Source: Anaerotruncus colihominis (GTDB lineage: Bacteria; Bacillota; Clostridia; Oscillospirales; Ruminococcaceae). From it: 64,000 nucleotides of DNA. Under the pieces are notes generated by a model that was not told the origin of the DNA, did no database searches, and saw nothing but the letters and a program-made list of their open reading frames with translations. Positions 26,448 through 35,305 of the stretch are shown one piece after another (position 1 is the first letter of the stretch; every line of letters starts with the position of its first letter). The stretch is from NCBI GenBank assembly GCA_025146135.1, contig CP102255.1, positions 1,488,001 to 1,552,000 of the forward strand. Direction: 5' to 3'. The translations under genes and the position numbers were made by a program.

Positions 26448-26891
26448 CTGGCACATTTATATGTTAGTATCACTTATAATATGTATTACCTAATTAACAG
26501 TTAATAATTTAATTACTAATAGAATAGAGATTAAGGGATTCAGTTAGAAATGTATAACCTAATTAGAATCTTCATGCAAGTTGAAGCACCATCGCTCCGA
26601 TCGTGTATACAGCTATTCGGTGGCTACACCTGGAAATTTGGTGGTTTTAATTATAAGAGAGAAATTGCAGGATATTTACCAGATATGTAGGATTAACAAT
26701 GGGATTATATAAAGTGACACCAAGGATTTCAGAGGAATGAAAACGATCCTATTGAAAAGCATGTTGATGTCATTCATCTGAATACCTCCAAAGAGTTTGG
26801 TGTCGTGGCTGGGATAGTTATGGTGGGCTATCCCAGCCGTTATTTATATAGTGCTATAAATTGTTGATTTTAAACCAGGGGTGATTCTGTT
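26448..26891. other. AT-rich gap between the catabolic island and the surface-protein cassette
   Basis: I see no intact gene in this stretch. A possible coding relic (PIEKHVDVIHLNTSKEFGVV) runs at about 26,750-26,810. A hairpin, GGCTGGGATAG and its complement around 10 bases (26,807-26,838), with GTTATTTATA after it, looks like a terminator of that lost gene and lies 54 bases before the large secreted-protein gene. Confidence 0.45.
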
Positions 26892-29800
26892 ATGAAGGTT
26901 TTCAAGAGGGCACTCGCAGGATTGCTTATAGCTGTGATGCTGGTGCCAGAGGGAATAACTGCATTTGCCGCAGCTGATCCAGGCAATGTAGGTAATGGTA
27001 CAACCGCTAATGGTGATTCGCAGGGGAACGATGGATTTACGAATTTGGGAGATCACAGGCCATTTACGAATTATATTGATGGCTCTAATGGTGATGCATG
27101 GGAGATAAGCGTCTATGCGGAAAGTATTGGCGTAAAGGGCGCAAGTTTTATGATGTACGGGGATGCCACTAATCAAGAACTGACAGGGGCACCTATCCGT
27201 ATGATGGACTGGGGCGATTCAAATGGCGAGAAGCACAGCACAAACAGAACAGGGCGGCAGTTGAAACAGTATAATCCTGAGTCGCCGGTTTGGAGTAATC
27301 AGAGTGCGATTGTTGGATGGGCGCAGACAGATGGTCAGCTGGACGGGTATATTTTCTATAATTTAAAGACAGAGGGGGAGATAAACCAGAGTCAGTATGA
27401 AGTGCTTTGTGATACGGCGAAGTTCATTACAAGTGGAGAAGATTTATCAGATGAAGAACTGCAGGAGAGGCTTGCGGCTGGTGAATTGGTGGACTTTACC
27501 ATTGCAATGGAGCCAATACTGCCTTACAAGTTTAGAAATGTCTCTGCGTTGCCAGGTGGTATTACAGTGGGAAATACAACTTATGACTTGGATAAGCGGC
27601 AGGAGTTGTATTCAAACTGGTTTGCAATAATTGGAGCAAACGGACTGGGTAATATGCTTGCATGGTTAAGTAACCCGTTCATATCATTCGATGTAGAAGC
27701 GGGTGCGCATAACTGCCATCATGACTGGAGGGATATTAACACACGATGGGATGCTTATAATCCAACTTGGACAGTTTGCGCCAGGGATAACTACTATACC
27801 TTTGTGCCGAATTTTGAAGGACAACAGGCGCCGACAGATCCTCCGGATCCACCACCCAATGTGCCGACAGATGATGGATTCCCGGAGATTCGCATAAAAG
27901 AAAAAGAGATGCTGGCTAATATCATTACCAAGTGGTGCGAGGATGATTCGGAAGGTAACCGGTTTGCGGGGACGCTTAAGGAGATCAGGATACAGGAAAA
28001 GAATTTTGATTTACCAGGCAAGGGAATACATGATGTAGAGTCAGGCAGTGAGTGCACAAAAAAGGTTGGCGACCCGCCTGAAAAGTGCGGCACAACAAAG
28101 GAGAGGGCGATTTATTGTGACCAGCAATATGATATAGAGTGGACACCAAATCCAACAATTCGATTTGACGAAGAGGACTTAAAGTCGGAGGCAAATATTA
28201 CTGGGCAGAGTACTGATGAGGCTGCTGGCTGGCCTGGAGTCGATATTGTAAATCAGTATCAAATGACCAGAAAAGACGGCATGATGGATCTGGAGTTCTG
28301 CGACCCTGGAAACATTTTTGATATCTACACGTTTAACAACGCTTCTCCATCGCCAAGTACAACACTGGGGCCTACTGGGGAGAGCAATTACTATGCAAAT
28401 CCAGGATGGGCAACACCGGTTGGGGAGTCAGAGCCGTTCAGGTCATGTTTCAGGGTTTCGTTTAACTCGCACAGGTTCTCAAAATGGGTTAGTGATGACC
28501 CGCTGTCTGTTGCAGGCGGGGTAGAAAAGTTCATACCTTTGGCTTGGTATATGATGGATACGCAGGAAAACATTAAATACGAAGACTTTATGGATGAACG
28601 TGGTTTGGTTAAGCGGATAGAGGGGGAACTTGACGAGAAAGATAGCAGTAATATGGATGCCATGTATGGCGGGCACCCAGGTAAGAATCTGACATGGGGA
28701 CACGGGGGCGATTACGGCACAGAGACAGCAGATTCTGATGTGATCTGGAATAATATGTGGAGCTGGGTTCGTACCCTGCATTATCCTGCTGGTACATCTG
28801 GTTATGAATGCCCAAGTTGTGATGATGGCTACGAAGTAAATCATCCTGGATGTGATTTGCCGACGGCTGAGAGTGGATACTCTGCAGAAAATATACATAC
28901 ACCAAGAGCAGTGTTTGCCAGGACACTTGTAGTCGAGGACACATTACACGGTGAAGCAAGAGAGAACATGGCGCCGGAGTTGTCCTATTTCATGCGTGAG
29001 AATGAATACGCTAATGATAGGGTAAGTTTCTTCATTCCGAGTACAATTTTTGAGTTTAGCCCTACATACAAAATGTTTGCTGACTACGATTTGAATTGTA
29101 CCGGAGATGATTACGAGGATATATGGTGCTTGGCCTCGGATGTGGACAAAGTTCAGTTTATAGATGTGCTTGATGTGAACTTGATTGGTGGAGAGACTAA
29201 TGTGCGTGCGCCTTGGTCAAGGGATTATGAGGATCAGAATGCGACGGATCCTAATACGGGAGAACCTATTAACGTAGTCAAGGGCGGGAGTGCATATCAC
29301 GTTGATACAACCACAAGCAGGGTTGAGCTAACTGCGGTGGTCCATTACTATGATTTGAGTTTTTTCGAGCCTGGGACACCGGAGTACCAGAGAGCTGAAC
29401 ATGCTAATAAGATAGTGGCGGCATACACTGATGCAATTAATAAAATTCTGAATTCGATCAATGACGGCAGTTTTGGATATTACACAAATTTGGTAGGGGG
29501 AACAACTTATTCATCCAAATACCGAGAGTGGGGAAGTGCAATGAACCCTCAGATTTTCAATGGTGCTCCCTACATGAATAAGGATGGATTGGAAATGGTC
29601 TTGCCAGACCCAATGGATGAGTATCCTAAACTGCAGTTGACGCCTAATGTTGTCAATGGTTATGTAAATGGTAATAGGTCGATTACAGCTGCGCACACAG
29701 TACTGAATAATCATAGGCTTAATGGCTACTTCGATATTTTTGATGCTGAAAAGTCGAAGGGCAGTGAATTGTGGACAGACCAGGTTCTTCACGAATATAT

Positions 29801-30239
29801 ACCTGATATCAATATCCAGAGTAATGAGAGGCTGCAGAAGGTTTTGGAGCGAGGGAAGGGCATGAATGAGCCTTGGTACACAGAAGACTTCGAGGGTATA
29901 AAGGTTTGTGTAATCAAAGGATGGATTGATCTGCCAGCAATACGCTCTAATCCGGCTACTGTTTATGAACGGCTATCTGATTTTCGTTCTTCAATGAATA
30001 CATGGTCTCCGCAGATGCTTCATCCAATTATTGAAGCGGATGGTGGTACAGGACTACGTGGTGACGGAGATTTGGTTGTTATTGAGGACGGTTCGGTTGG
30101 TGCTGGTACATATTTAGATATTCCGCCAACCACAATTTATCCTGGAGGGGTTGATTCTCCGCTGTCGTTATCTAAGTGGTCGATTTCATATAAACCTGAT
30201 CTATTTGGTGTGAGAGGGTCGGTATTCGATTTGTCGTAG
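26892..30239 (+). CDS. Large secreted protein, unrecognised, first of a surface cassette
   Basis: The 1115-residue protein starts with a Sec signal (MKVFKRALAGLLIAVMLVP, cleavage likely after AFA near residue 27). A proline-rich linker (TDPPDPPPNVPTDD) near residue 315 separates an N-terminal region from the rest. Cysteine pairs occur at about 390-410 (SGSECTKK...EKCGTT) and at about 640-655 (YECPSCDDGY...GCDLP), the second looking like a small zinc or disulfide knuckle. No LPXTG sorting signal, membrane anchor or enzyme motif is visible. It is followed by a terminator, a DUF3846 gene, and then two more surface proteins. An adhesin or a structural surface protein of the mobile element is a guess. 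Confidence 0.7.
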   Translation: MKVFKRALAGLLIAVMLVPEGITAFAAADPGNVGNGTTANGDSQGNDGFTNLGDHRPFTNYIDGSNGDAWEISVYAESIGVKGASFMMYGDATNQELTGAPIRMMDWGDSNGEKHSTNRTGRQLKQYNPESPVWSNQSAIVGWAQTDGQLDGYIFYNLKTEGEINQSQYEVLCDTAKFITSGEDLSDEELQERLAAGELVDFTIAMEPILPYKFRNVSALPGGITVGNTTYDLDKRQELYSNWFAIIGANGLGNMLAWLSNPFISFDVEAGAHNCHHDWRDINTRWDAYNPTWTVCARDNYYTFVPNFEGQQAPTDPPDPPPNVPTDDGFPEIRIKEKEMLANIITKWCEDDSEGNRFAGTLKEIRIQEKNFDLPGKGIHDVESGSECTKKVGDPPEKCGTTKERAIYCDQQYDIEWTPNPTIRFDEEDLKSEANITGQSTDEAAGWPGVDIVNQYQMTRKDGMMDLEFCDPGNIFDIYTFNNASPSPSTTLGPTGESNYYANPGWATPVGESEPFRSCFRVSFNSHRFSKWVSDDPLSVAGGVEKFIPLAWYMMDTQENIKYEDFMDERGLVKRIEGELDEKDSSNMDAMYGGHPGKNLTWGHGGDYGTETADSDVIWNNMWSWVRTLHYPAGTSGYECPSCDDGYEVNHPGCDLPTAESGYSAENIHTPRAVFARTLVVEDTLHGEARENMAPELSYFMRENEYANDRVSFFIPSTIFEFSPTYKMFADYDLNCTGDDYEDIWCLASDVDKVQFIDVLDVNLIGGETNVRAPWSRDYEDQNATDPNTGEPINVVKGGSAYHVDTTTSRVELTAVVHYYDLSFFEPGTPEYQRAEHANKIVAAYTDAINKILNSINDGSFGYYTNLVGGTTYSSKYREWGSAMNPQIFNGAPYMNKDGLEMVLPDPMDEYPKLQLTPNVVNGYVNGNRSITAAHTVLNNHRLNGYFDIFDAEKSKGSELWTDQVLHEYIPDINIQSNERLQKVLERGKGMNEPWYTEDFEGIKVCVIKGWIDLPAIRSNPATVYERLSDFRSSMNTWSPQMLHPIIEADGGTGLRGDGDLVVIEDGSVGAGTYLDIPPTTIYPGGVDSPLSLSKWSISYKPDLFGVRGSVFDLS

Positions 30240-30284
30240 CTAAGGGAAGGGAGAGGTCTACGACCTCTCCCTTCTACTATGTAG
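30148..30284 (+). repeat. Direct repeat copy 1: 3' end of the secreted-protein gene plus its terminator
   Basis: This segment, covering the last roughly 30 codons of the secreted-protein gene and its hairpin, recurs in degraded form at 30,688-30,804. The first 33 bases differ at only 3 positions, and TCATATAAACCTGA and the hairpin sequence GAGAGGTC are also shared. Confidence 0.75.
30247..30273 (+). terminator. Intrinsic terminator of the secreted-protein gene
   Basis: AAGGGAGAGGTC pairs exactly with GACCTCTCCCTT around the loop TAC, 8 bases after the stop codon. A short mixed T-rich tail (CTACTATG) follows. Confidence 0.7.
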
Positions 30285-30360
30285 GTTGAGTTATTGTCGA
30301 GGTAATGCGCCGACCAATCTCCGTCTGGCCGTAATTCAGGAAACTATCTGTGAAAGGAAG

Positions 30361-30684
30361 ATGAAAATGCGAATTTTGAAAGTAGAACCAGGGCAGGCGC
30401 CATACGTAAAAGATATACCTAATACATTGGAAAGCATCCAGGAGGAAGTGGGCGGCGGATTTTTCGAACAGCTATATGTCGGCAACGGGATTATCCTGTG
30501 CTGTAATGATGAGGGGAAGCTCAATGGAATGGAACCTAACCGCCGCTTTGACAATGATATCATCTTCGGTCCATTTTTCCTTGTTGGGGACAGCGGGTTC
30601 GGTGATTTTATATCCCTGACGGATAAACAGTTGGCACGGGGAATGGAAGCGTTCGTAGCACTTGGGCAGTCCACTGGTAATTAA
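30361..30684 (+). CDS. DUF3846 domain protein
   Basis: The ATG at 30,361 follows AAAGGAAG; the longer upstream frame has no ribosome binding site. The 107-residue protein has the DUF3846 pattern: MRILKVEPGQAPYVKDI, then LESIQEEVGGG, then CNDEGKLNGMEPNRRF, then GPFFLVGDSG...LTD. The family is small, cytosolic, of unknown function and common on clostridial plasmids and integrative elements. The gene is enclosed by the two direct-repeat copies, which suggests it arrived by, or survived, a duplication event. Confidence 0.8.
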   Translation: MKMRILKVEPGQAPYVKDIPNTLESIQEEVGGGFFEQLYVGNGIILCCNDEGKLNGMEPNRRFDNDIIFGPFFLVGDSGFGDFISLTDKQLARGMEAFVALGQSTGN

Positions 30685-30687
30685 TCA

Positions 30688-30804
30688 GGGTTGATTCTAC
30701 ACTATCGTTATCTAAGTGGTCAGGTTCATATAAACCTGACCTATTCGATTTATCATAGCTAAGAAAATGGAGAGGTCATGGACCTCTCCATTCATACTGT
30801 GTAG
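30688..30804 (+). repeat. Direct repeat copy 2: decayed duplicate of the secreted-protein gene end
   Basis: This matches 30,148-30,284 at an offset of about 540 bases, including the GTTATCTAAGTGGT block and a functional-looking hairpin. It is shorter by about 20 bases and no longer carries an open frame. It shows that the 3' end of the upstream gene existed twice. Confidence 0.75.
30766..30792 (+). terminator. Terminator within repeat copy 2
   Basis: AATGGAGAGGTC pairs exactly with GACCTCTCCATT around ATG. The arms differ from those of copy 1 by compensating changes (AAGGG/CCCTT to AATGG/CCATT), so the stem has been kept while the sequence drifted. Confidence 0.65.
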
Positions 30805-30832
30805 TCTGGTAATAAAACTGTGAGTGGGTGAA

Positions 30833-31330
30833 ATGGTGAAACTAGAGAGATTGGAAAAAGGGATAAAATGGAATAAAGTAATTACGATCGGGCTATTAGT
30901 TGTAATTATAATACTGCTGTTGATGCTATTGAGATGCTGTAACAAGGAGTGCGGAAAGGCAGTCTGGGGAGTAATTGATGTGCCGGAGTCATATGACATG
31001 CAAGGGGTAGTTAACAGTGTAGTTGAAGATGGCATGTTCAAGATTTTCATTAACGCGAATATGAGAGTGGATGAGAACGGAGAAGCTGATATTTTGATTC
31101 AGAACGATGAGCAAAATAATTATCCTGCTTATGTGACAATTCATAGCGGAGAAGAGCTAATTTACAAATCGGAAGTGATTCTCCCGGGATACAAGATTGA
31201 AAAAGACAAAATGCTTGTGAATTTGGAAACAGGTGTGCATGAGTGTATGGCGACGTTTCATATGTTAGATGAAGATACAATGGCAGAGATAAATACTATT
31301 AACTGTTTATTGAAAATAACAAAGGAGTAG
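30833..31330 (+). CDS. Single-pass membrane protein with an extracellular beta-rich domain
   Basis: The ATG at 30,833 follows GTGGGTGA. The 165-residue protein has a basic N-terminus, one membrane helix (VITIGLLVVIIILLLMLL, about residues 17-36), two Cys after it, and an outside domain of about 125 residues. That domain has the pattern IQNDEQNNYPAYVTI...LIYKSEVILPGYKIEKDKM, which I have in mind as recurring next to surface proteins of clostridial elements, though I cannot name a family. It ends 4 bases before the next gene, so they are co-transcribed. A docking or assembly role for the two secreted neighbours is inference. Confidence 0.65.
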   Translation: MVKLERLEKGIKWNKVITIGLLVVIIILLLMLLRCCNKECGKAVWGVIDVPESYDMQGVVNSVVEDGMFKIFINANMRVDENGEADILIQNDEQNNYPAYVTIHSGEELIYKSEVILPGYKIEKDKMLVNLETGVHECMATFHMLDEDTMAEINTINCLLKITKE

Positions 31331-31334
31331 AAAA

Positions 31335-33707
31335 ATGACCTACAGGAAAGAAATTATAACGAGGCTTACAGCTCTTGTTCTATCACTCTCTATGATGACA
31401 ACAGCTTACGCTGTTAAACCAAATGAAGTAACAGAACCACTGGAGAACACCGGAACTACTGCCGTCACTCTAACGGTATTGGATAGCGGTGGAGATGGAG
31501 AGGGGCCTGGAACAGGCGGGGACGAGGGGTTTATTATTGCAACTGTTCCTGCTGAGTTGCCAATTGTAATGGACCTGCAGGGGAAAATTACAGTTCCAAA
31601 TGATGCTAAAATAATTAACCACTCGGACGAAAGCAATATTGAGATAATCAATATCGATACTATAATGGGAGACGGATGGGAGATAGCAGATTTTCGAGAT
31701 GATTTCAAGTCAAAGCAGGAGAATTCAAAGGAATTGGGGCTAAGGCTTCGCGGAGACGAGTTAAGTACAGATGGGTCTTTCAATTTGACTGACGGAAACT
31801 GGGTGGTAGCAAAGGATGAAGGGGTTCTTCAGTTACAAATGGCTGCAAAGCTTCCGAAGCAGTCGGAAACTAGCAGGACACAGATAGCCACAGTTCAGTT
31901 CACCTTGGATTTGACTAATAAAGAGGCAAGTATAGACAAACCAGTTATCCCCGAAGAACCGGAAGAGCAGAGTACAATAACAAATGACTGGGGTAAGGAC
32001 AGGGTTCTAAAAAGTTCTGTAACTCCTGTGGTCATAAGTTACGATTCAACACTTGCTGACGTTAGGATTGTGAGTGTTGAGAGCAATTCTCCTTCAGTGA
32101 CGGTTGAAAAATCAAAACAGAAAAGGAGCTTGGGCAATCCTGGTGAGGAAGTTTGGAATGTGAAGGCTGTTAGTAAGGGTGCTGCGACAATAACAGCGGA
32201 GCTGAGTACAGGAGATACAACTTCCTTCGATGTAATGGTATATGAACTTGAGCTTGATGATGGCGGAACGGTAACTGTTCCTGAGATACCAAATAAGGGG
32301 GAAGGTGACAAGTTAATAACAGGAGATCTTGTGATAGATATTCCTATTCAGACGCCTGATGGCAAGGATAAAATTACAGTTACACCTACAATTCCAGATG
32401 GTACAGTGCTGGAGGAAGGTGATAACACGATTGATACGACGGTGACAGTTGATGGTGTGACGATTAACATTACAATAAATATAACAATTCAGAGTAGCAA
32501 CCCGTCTGATGGTTTGCACCAATCCATCGAAGACGCGCAGGCAATGGGGTTCACATTCAGCTCATATGAAGATGGATTACAGATAGATTCTTTTGATAAT
32601 AAACAATTTAAATCCGAGATTAATGTTCCAGAGCAGATCGGAGACTTCAAGGTACTAAAGATAAATGACAATGCGTTCAGTGGTCAGTCTAATTTGGCTA
32701 GGATTACACTTCCTAAAACAATAAATGAAATTGGAACGGATGCATTTAAGGGTTGCTCTTCGCTGTCACTAGCTCTACCGTCAGAAGATATCTCCGTGGG
32801 GCTTGGCCTCGGGGATATTAAGGAACTATACGTAAAGAGTCTGACTCCGAATAGAGATATCTCTGGTGTGGCAGAGGCGATTGGCTCCGGTGTAGATGTT
32901 TATGTAAACAATGTCATATTTACCGATACAGAGAAACTAAAGCTGCAGACGGTTACCGTTAATTATAAAGATGTAACTATGTGGTTTTTGTGTATCGGAG
33001 ATACTGGTGAAGTAGTGGAGGCACGTCCGCTGAATTTTAACACGGGTAAAGAGGAAGAAATTCCTTTCACTCCGTCTATTTTCGGTACAGCTACTGATGT
33101 TGTTTATCCAAAATACATAAACGGAGTATTAGTTGAAAAGATTCCAAGGGACATGTTCCCAAATTATATGTCGTTAAAAACTTTGTATCTGCCTGACAGT
33201 ATTAAGGAAGCAGAGTCGGGTACGAGTATTAGCACTGCAATATACACTTCAGAAAACAAAGGGAGTATAATCATAACTATAAATAATACGGAAGGATCTA
33301 TCAAGGGATTTGGCAGTCTTGGCAGTCCTTATTATAGTGATGTATTCATCCAGTATACAAATACAGCAAGGTTGGCAGATGGTAAACTTCAGTTCCCGGT
33401 TGGCATAACTGAAATACCGAAGTACTATTGCAACGGAGTCTCTATTGTAGAGAGCGTGGAGATTCCATCAAGTGTGGTTACGATCGGTACAGGCGCGTTT
33501 TCGAGTTGTAACGCCTTAACATCTGTTGTGATAAACGATGGGGTAAAAACAATCGGCGAAGCTGCATTTGCTGGTATTGGGGTATCATCGCTGAAAGTAC
33601 CAGACACTGTTACTACGATAGGTCCGAACGCATTCAAGGGTATCTCGCAGATCTACTACAACGGATCAGCAGAAGGTGCACCGTGGGGAGCATTAAAACT
33701 CAACTGA
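31335..33707 (+). CDS. Secreted BspA-like leucine-rich-repeat surface protein
   Basis: The 790-residue protein has a Sec signal (cleavage likely after AYA near residue 26). An N-terminal beta-rich domain begins FIIATVPAELPIVMDLQGKI and runs to about residue 195. A middle region of Ig-like or bacterial Ig-type segments and a linker follow. LRR_5/BspA-type repeats come after residue 430, such as LARITLPKTINEIGTDAFKG, and near the C-terminus SVEIPSSVVTIGTGAF and SLKVPDTVTTIGPNAF. BspA-type repeats mediate adhesion in oral and gut bacteria. No LPXTG or transmembrane anchor is visible, so attachment may depend on the small membrane protein encoded just upstream. Confidence 0.78.
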   Translation: MTYRKEIITRLTALVLSLSMMTTAYAVKPNEVTEPLENTGTTAVTLTVLDSGGDGEGPGTGGDEGFIIATVPAELPIVMDLQGKITVPNDAKIINHSDESNIEIINIDTIMGDGWEIADFRDDFKSKQENSKELGLRLRGDELSTDGSFNLTDGNWVVAKDEGVLQLQMAAKLPKQSETSRTQIATVQFTLDLTNKEASIDKPVIPEEPEEQSTITNDWGKDRVLKSSVTPVVISYDSTLADVRIVSVESNSPSVTVEKSKQKRSLGNPGEEVWNVKAVSKGAATITAELSTGDTTSFDVMVYELELDDGGTVTVPEIPNKGEGDKLITGDLVIDIPIQTPDGKDKITVTPTIPDGTVLEEGDNTIDTTVTVDGVTINITINITIQSSNPSDGLHQSIEDAQAMGFTFSSYEDGLQIDSFDNKQFKSEINVPEQIGDFKVLKINDNAFSGQSNLARITLPKTINEIGTDAFKGCSSLSLALPSEDISVGLGLGDIKELYVKSLTPNRDISGVAEAIGSGVDVYVNNVIFTDTEKLKLQTVTVNYKDVTMWFLCIGDTGEVVEARPLNFNTGKEEEIPFTPSIFGTATDVVYPKYINGVLVEKIPRDMFPNYMSLKTLYLPDSIKEAESGTSISTAIYTSENKGSIIITINNTEGSIKGFGSLGSPYYSDVFIQYTNTARLADGKLQFPVGITEIPKYYCNGVSIVESVEIPSSVVTIGTGAFSSCNALTSVVINDGVKTIGEAAFAGIGVSSLKVPDTVTTIGPNAFKGISQIYYNGSAEGAPWGALKLN

Positions 33708-33765
33708 TACAGCTGTAGCTTTGGATGGCGTGGCTAGCCTACACAATGATATTTGTTTTTCTGAA

Positions 33766-33803
33766 AACTAAGCGGTCTGTCATCTTTGACAGACCGCTTA
33801 GTT
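33766..33803 (+). terminator. Intrinsic terminator of the surface cassette
   Basis: AACTAAGCGGTCTGTCA pairs exactly over 17 bp with its complement around the loop TCTT. It lies about 60 bases after the LRR protein gene. Confidence 0.85.
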
Positions 33804-33945
33804 GTATAAGAAGCCTTAGGAAACTGTATCTTGCAACTGATAATAGGGTATAGGTCGGTTGCGAGAAATTTCATTAATTAGTTTAAACTTTATAGAAATA
33901 ATAATGAAGATATGTTAAAATGAAGGGAGTAGGGGAGGAATGACA

Positions 33946-35304
33946 GTGAAGCTTATTAGACTTGTTGTGAAGGGACTACATGAAAGCTATGACTACGCAG
34001 TAGATTTTAATCAAGACGTGACTTTTATTTATGGTACAAATGGATGCGGTAAAACTACAATTTTAAATATTACTGAAGCAATTATCACAGGACAACTATA
34101 TAAATTGTTTGATTATCGATTCAGACAAATTGAGTTGAGTTATGCATCAAGTTCAAATATAACCGATGTGGAGTATATCAAAATAGAAAACAAAAAGGCA
34201 GAATTGTTAATTGAATTTAAACACCAATTGTGCACTATAAAGCTTGAGGATTCTAGTGATGAGATCCAACAAACAGATAGGAGTGTACGGAATGTTGCAA
34301 GGTACTATTTTAGCAGATATCCGGCTTTGGAAGAATTGAGAGATACTTTCAATTATGTTTATTTACCATTAAATAGGTCTGCTACCATGTATGACTTCAA
34401 TGATGAATATTACATGATGAGGCGCTATCGCAATAGAATTCCTTTTGCCGCAGAGATGCATTTTGGGGAAAATAAGCGAGATCCTGCAATGCTACAGATA
34501 GAGTCCTTAATTTGGACTAGTTACTCTAAAATTAGTTCATCAATTTCGAAAATAAATGATAATTTTCGAAACAGCATTTTAAAGTCTCTTCTAGAAGTTC
34601 ATAGGGATTACGACATAACAAATATGATGTATGAAATTATGAATCAGCAAAATGCTATATCTAATTTACAAGTTACAAGAAATGCTTATATAAAGATGCT
34701 AAAAGATTTAGGGCTGTTAACAAAATCTGAAGAGGACAATTATAATAAATTTTTTGAAGATTTTATACAAGAATTTGAAAATTTACAAAGAGATGGTTTT
34801 AACAAATTTGAATTAGGCCTTGTCATGAAATTTCAAGAAATATCAAAAATAAAAAAGCTGTTGGACTTGGCAGGAAAAATGGAGTATAGTAAAGCAGCAG
34901 TACGGAAGCCAACAGAAACTTTTTTGCATACAATGAATGAATTTATTGAGAATGGAGCAGATGGGAAAAAAATTGAGATAGACTCTATGGGAAGAATCTT
35001 CTTTACTACAAAATATAGTAATAATCCGATCAGCATTCAAAATCTATCATCAGGAGAAAAGCAGCTTATTACATTTTTCTCTAATTTGATTTTTAATGTT
35101 AAAAGTAATTCATCAGGTATTTTTGTTGTTGATGAACCGGAACTTTCATTACACTTATCCTGGCAGAAGATATTTGTAGAAAAAACTTTAGAACTGAACA
35201 AGAATATACAATTGATATTTGCAACACATGCTCCTGAAATTATCGGCAGAAGGCGAGATAAAATGTTCAAACTGGAAAAACAGTATGCGGGGACGGTAGA
35301 ATGA
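33946..35304 (+). CDS. AAA (AAA_15/SMC-like) ATPase, AriA-like component of a PARIS-type defence pair
   Basis: A GTG at 33,946 is 7 bases after GGGGAGG; the ATG at 33,940 is an alternative. The protein of about 452 residues has Walker A GTNGCGKTTI near residue 30, an ABC-type signature SGEKQLITFF near 367, Walker B IFVVDEPELSLHL near 393, and the D-loop/switch His in FATHAPEII. This arrangement is that of OLD/AAA_15 ATPases. The next gene is DUF4435, and an AAA_15 ATPase followed by a DUF4435 protein is the PARIS layout (AriA-AriB), in which the ATPase holds the effector until a phage anti-restriction protein is sensed. Other ATPase/DUF4435 pairs exist, so the subtype is inferred. Confidence 0.75.
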   Translation: MKLIRLVVKGLHESYDYAVDFNQDVTFIYGTNGCGKTTILNITEAIITGQLYKLFDYRFRQIELSYASSSNITDVEYIKIENKKAELLIEFKHQLCTIKLEDSSDEIQQTDRSVRNVARYYFSRYPALEELRDTFNYVYLPLNRSATMYDFNDEYYMMRRYRNRIPFAAEMHFGENKRDPAMLQIESLIWTSYSKISSSISKINDNFRNSILKSLLEVHRDYDITNMMYEIMNQQNAISNLQVTRNAYIKMLKDLGLLTKSEEDNYNKFFEDFIQEFENLQRDGFNKFELGLVMKFQEISKIKKLLDLAGKMEYSKAAVRKPTETFLHTMNEFIENGADGKKIEIDSMGRIFFTTKYSNNPISIQNLSSGEKQLITFFSNLIFNVKSNSSGIFVVDEPELSLHLSWQKIFVEKTLELNKNIQLIFATHAPEIIGRRRDKMFKLEKQYAGTVE

Positions 35305-35305
35305 G

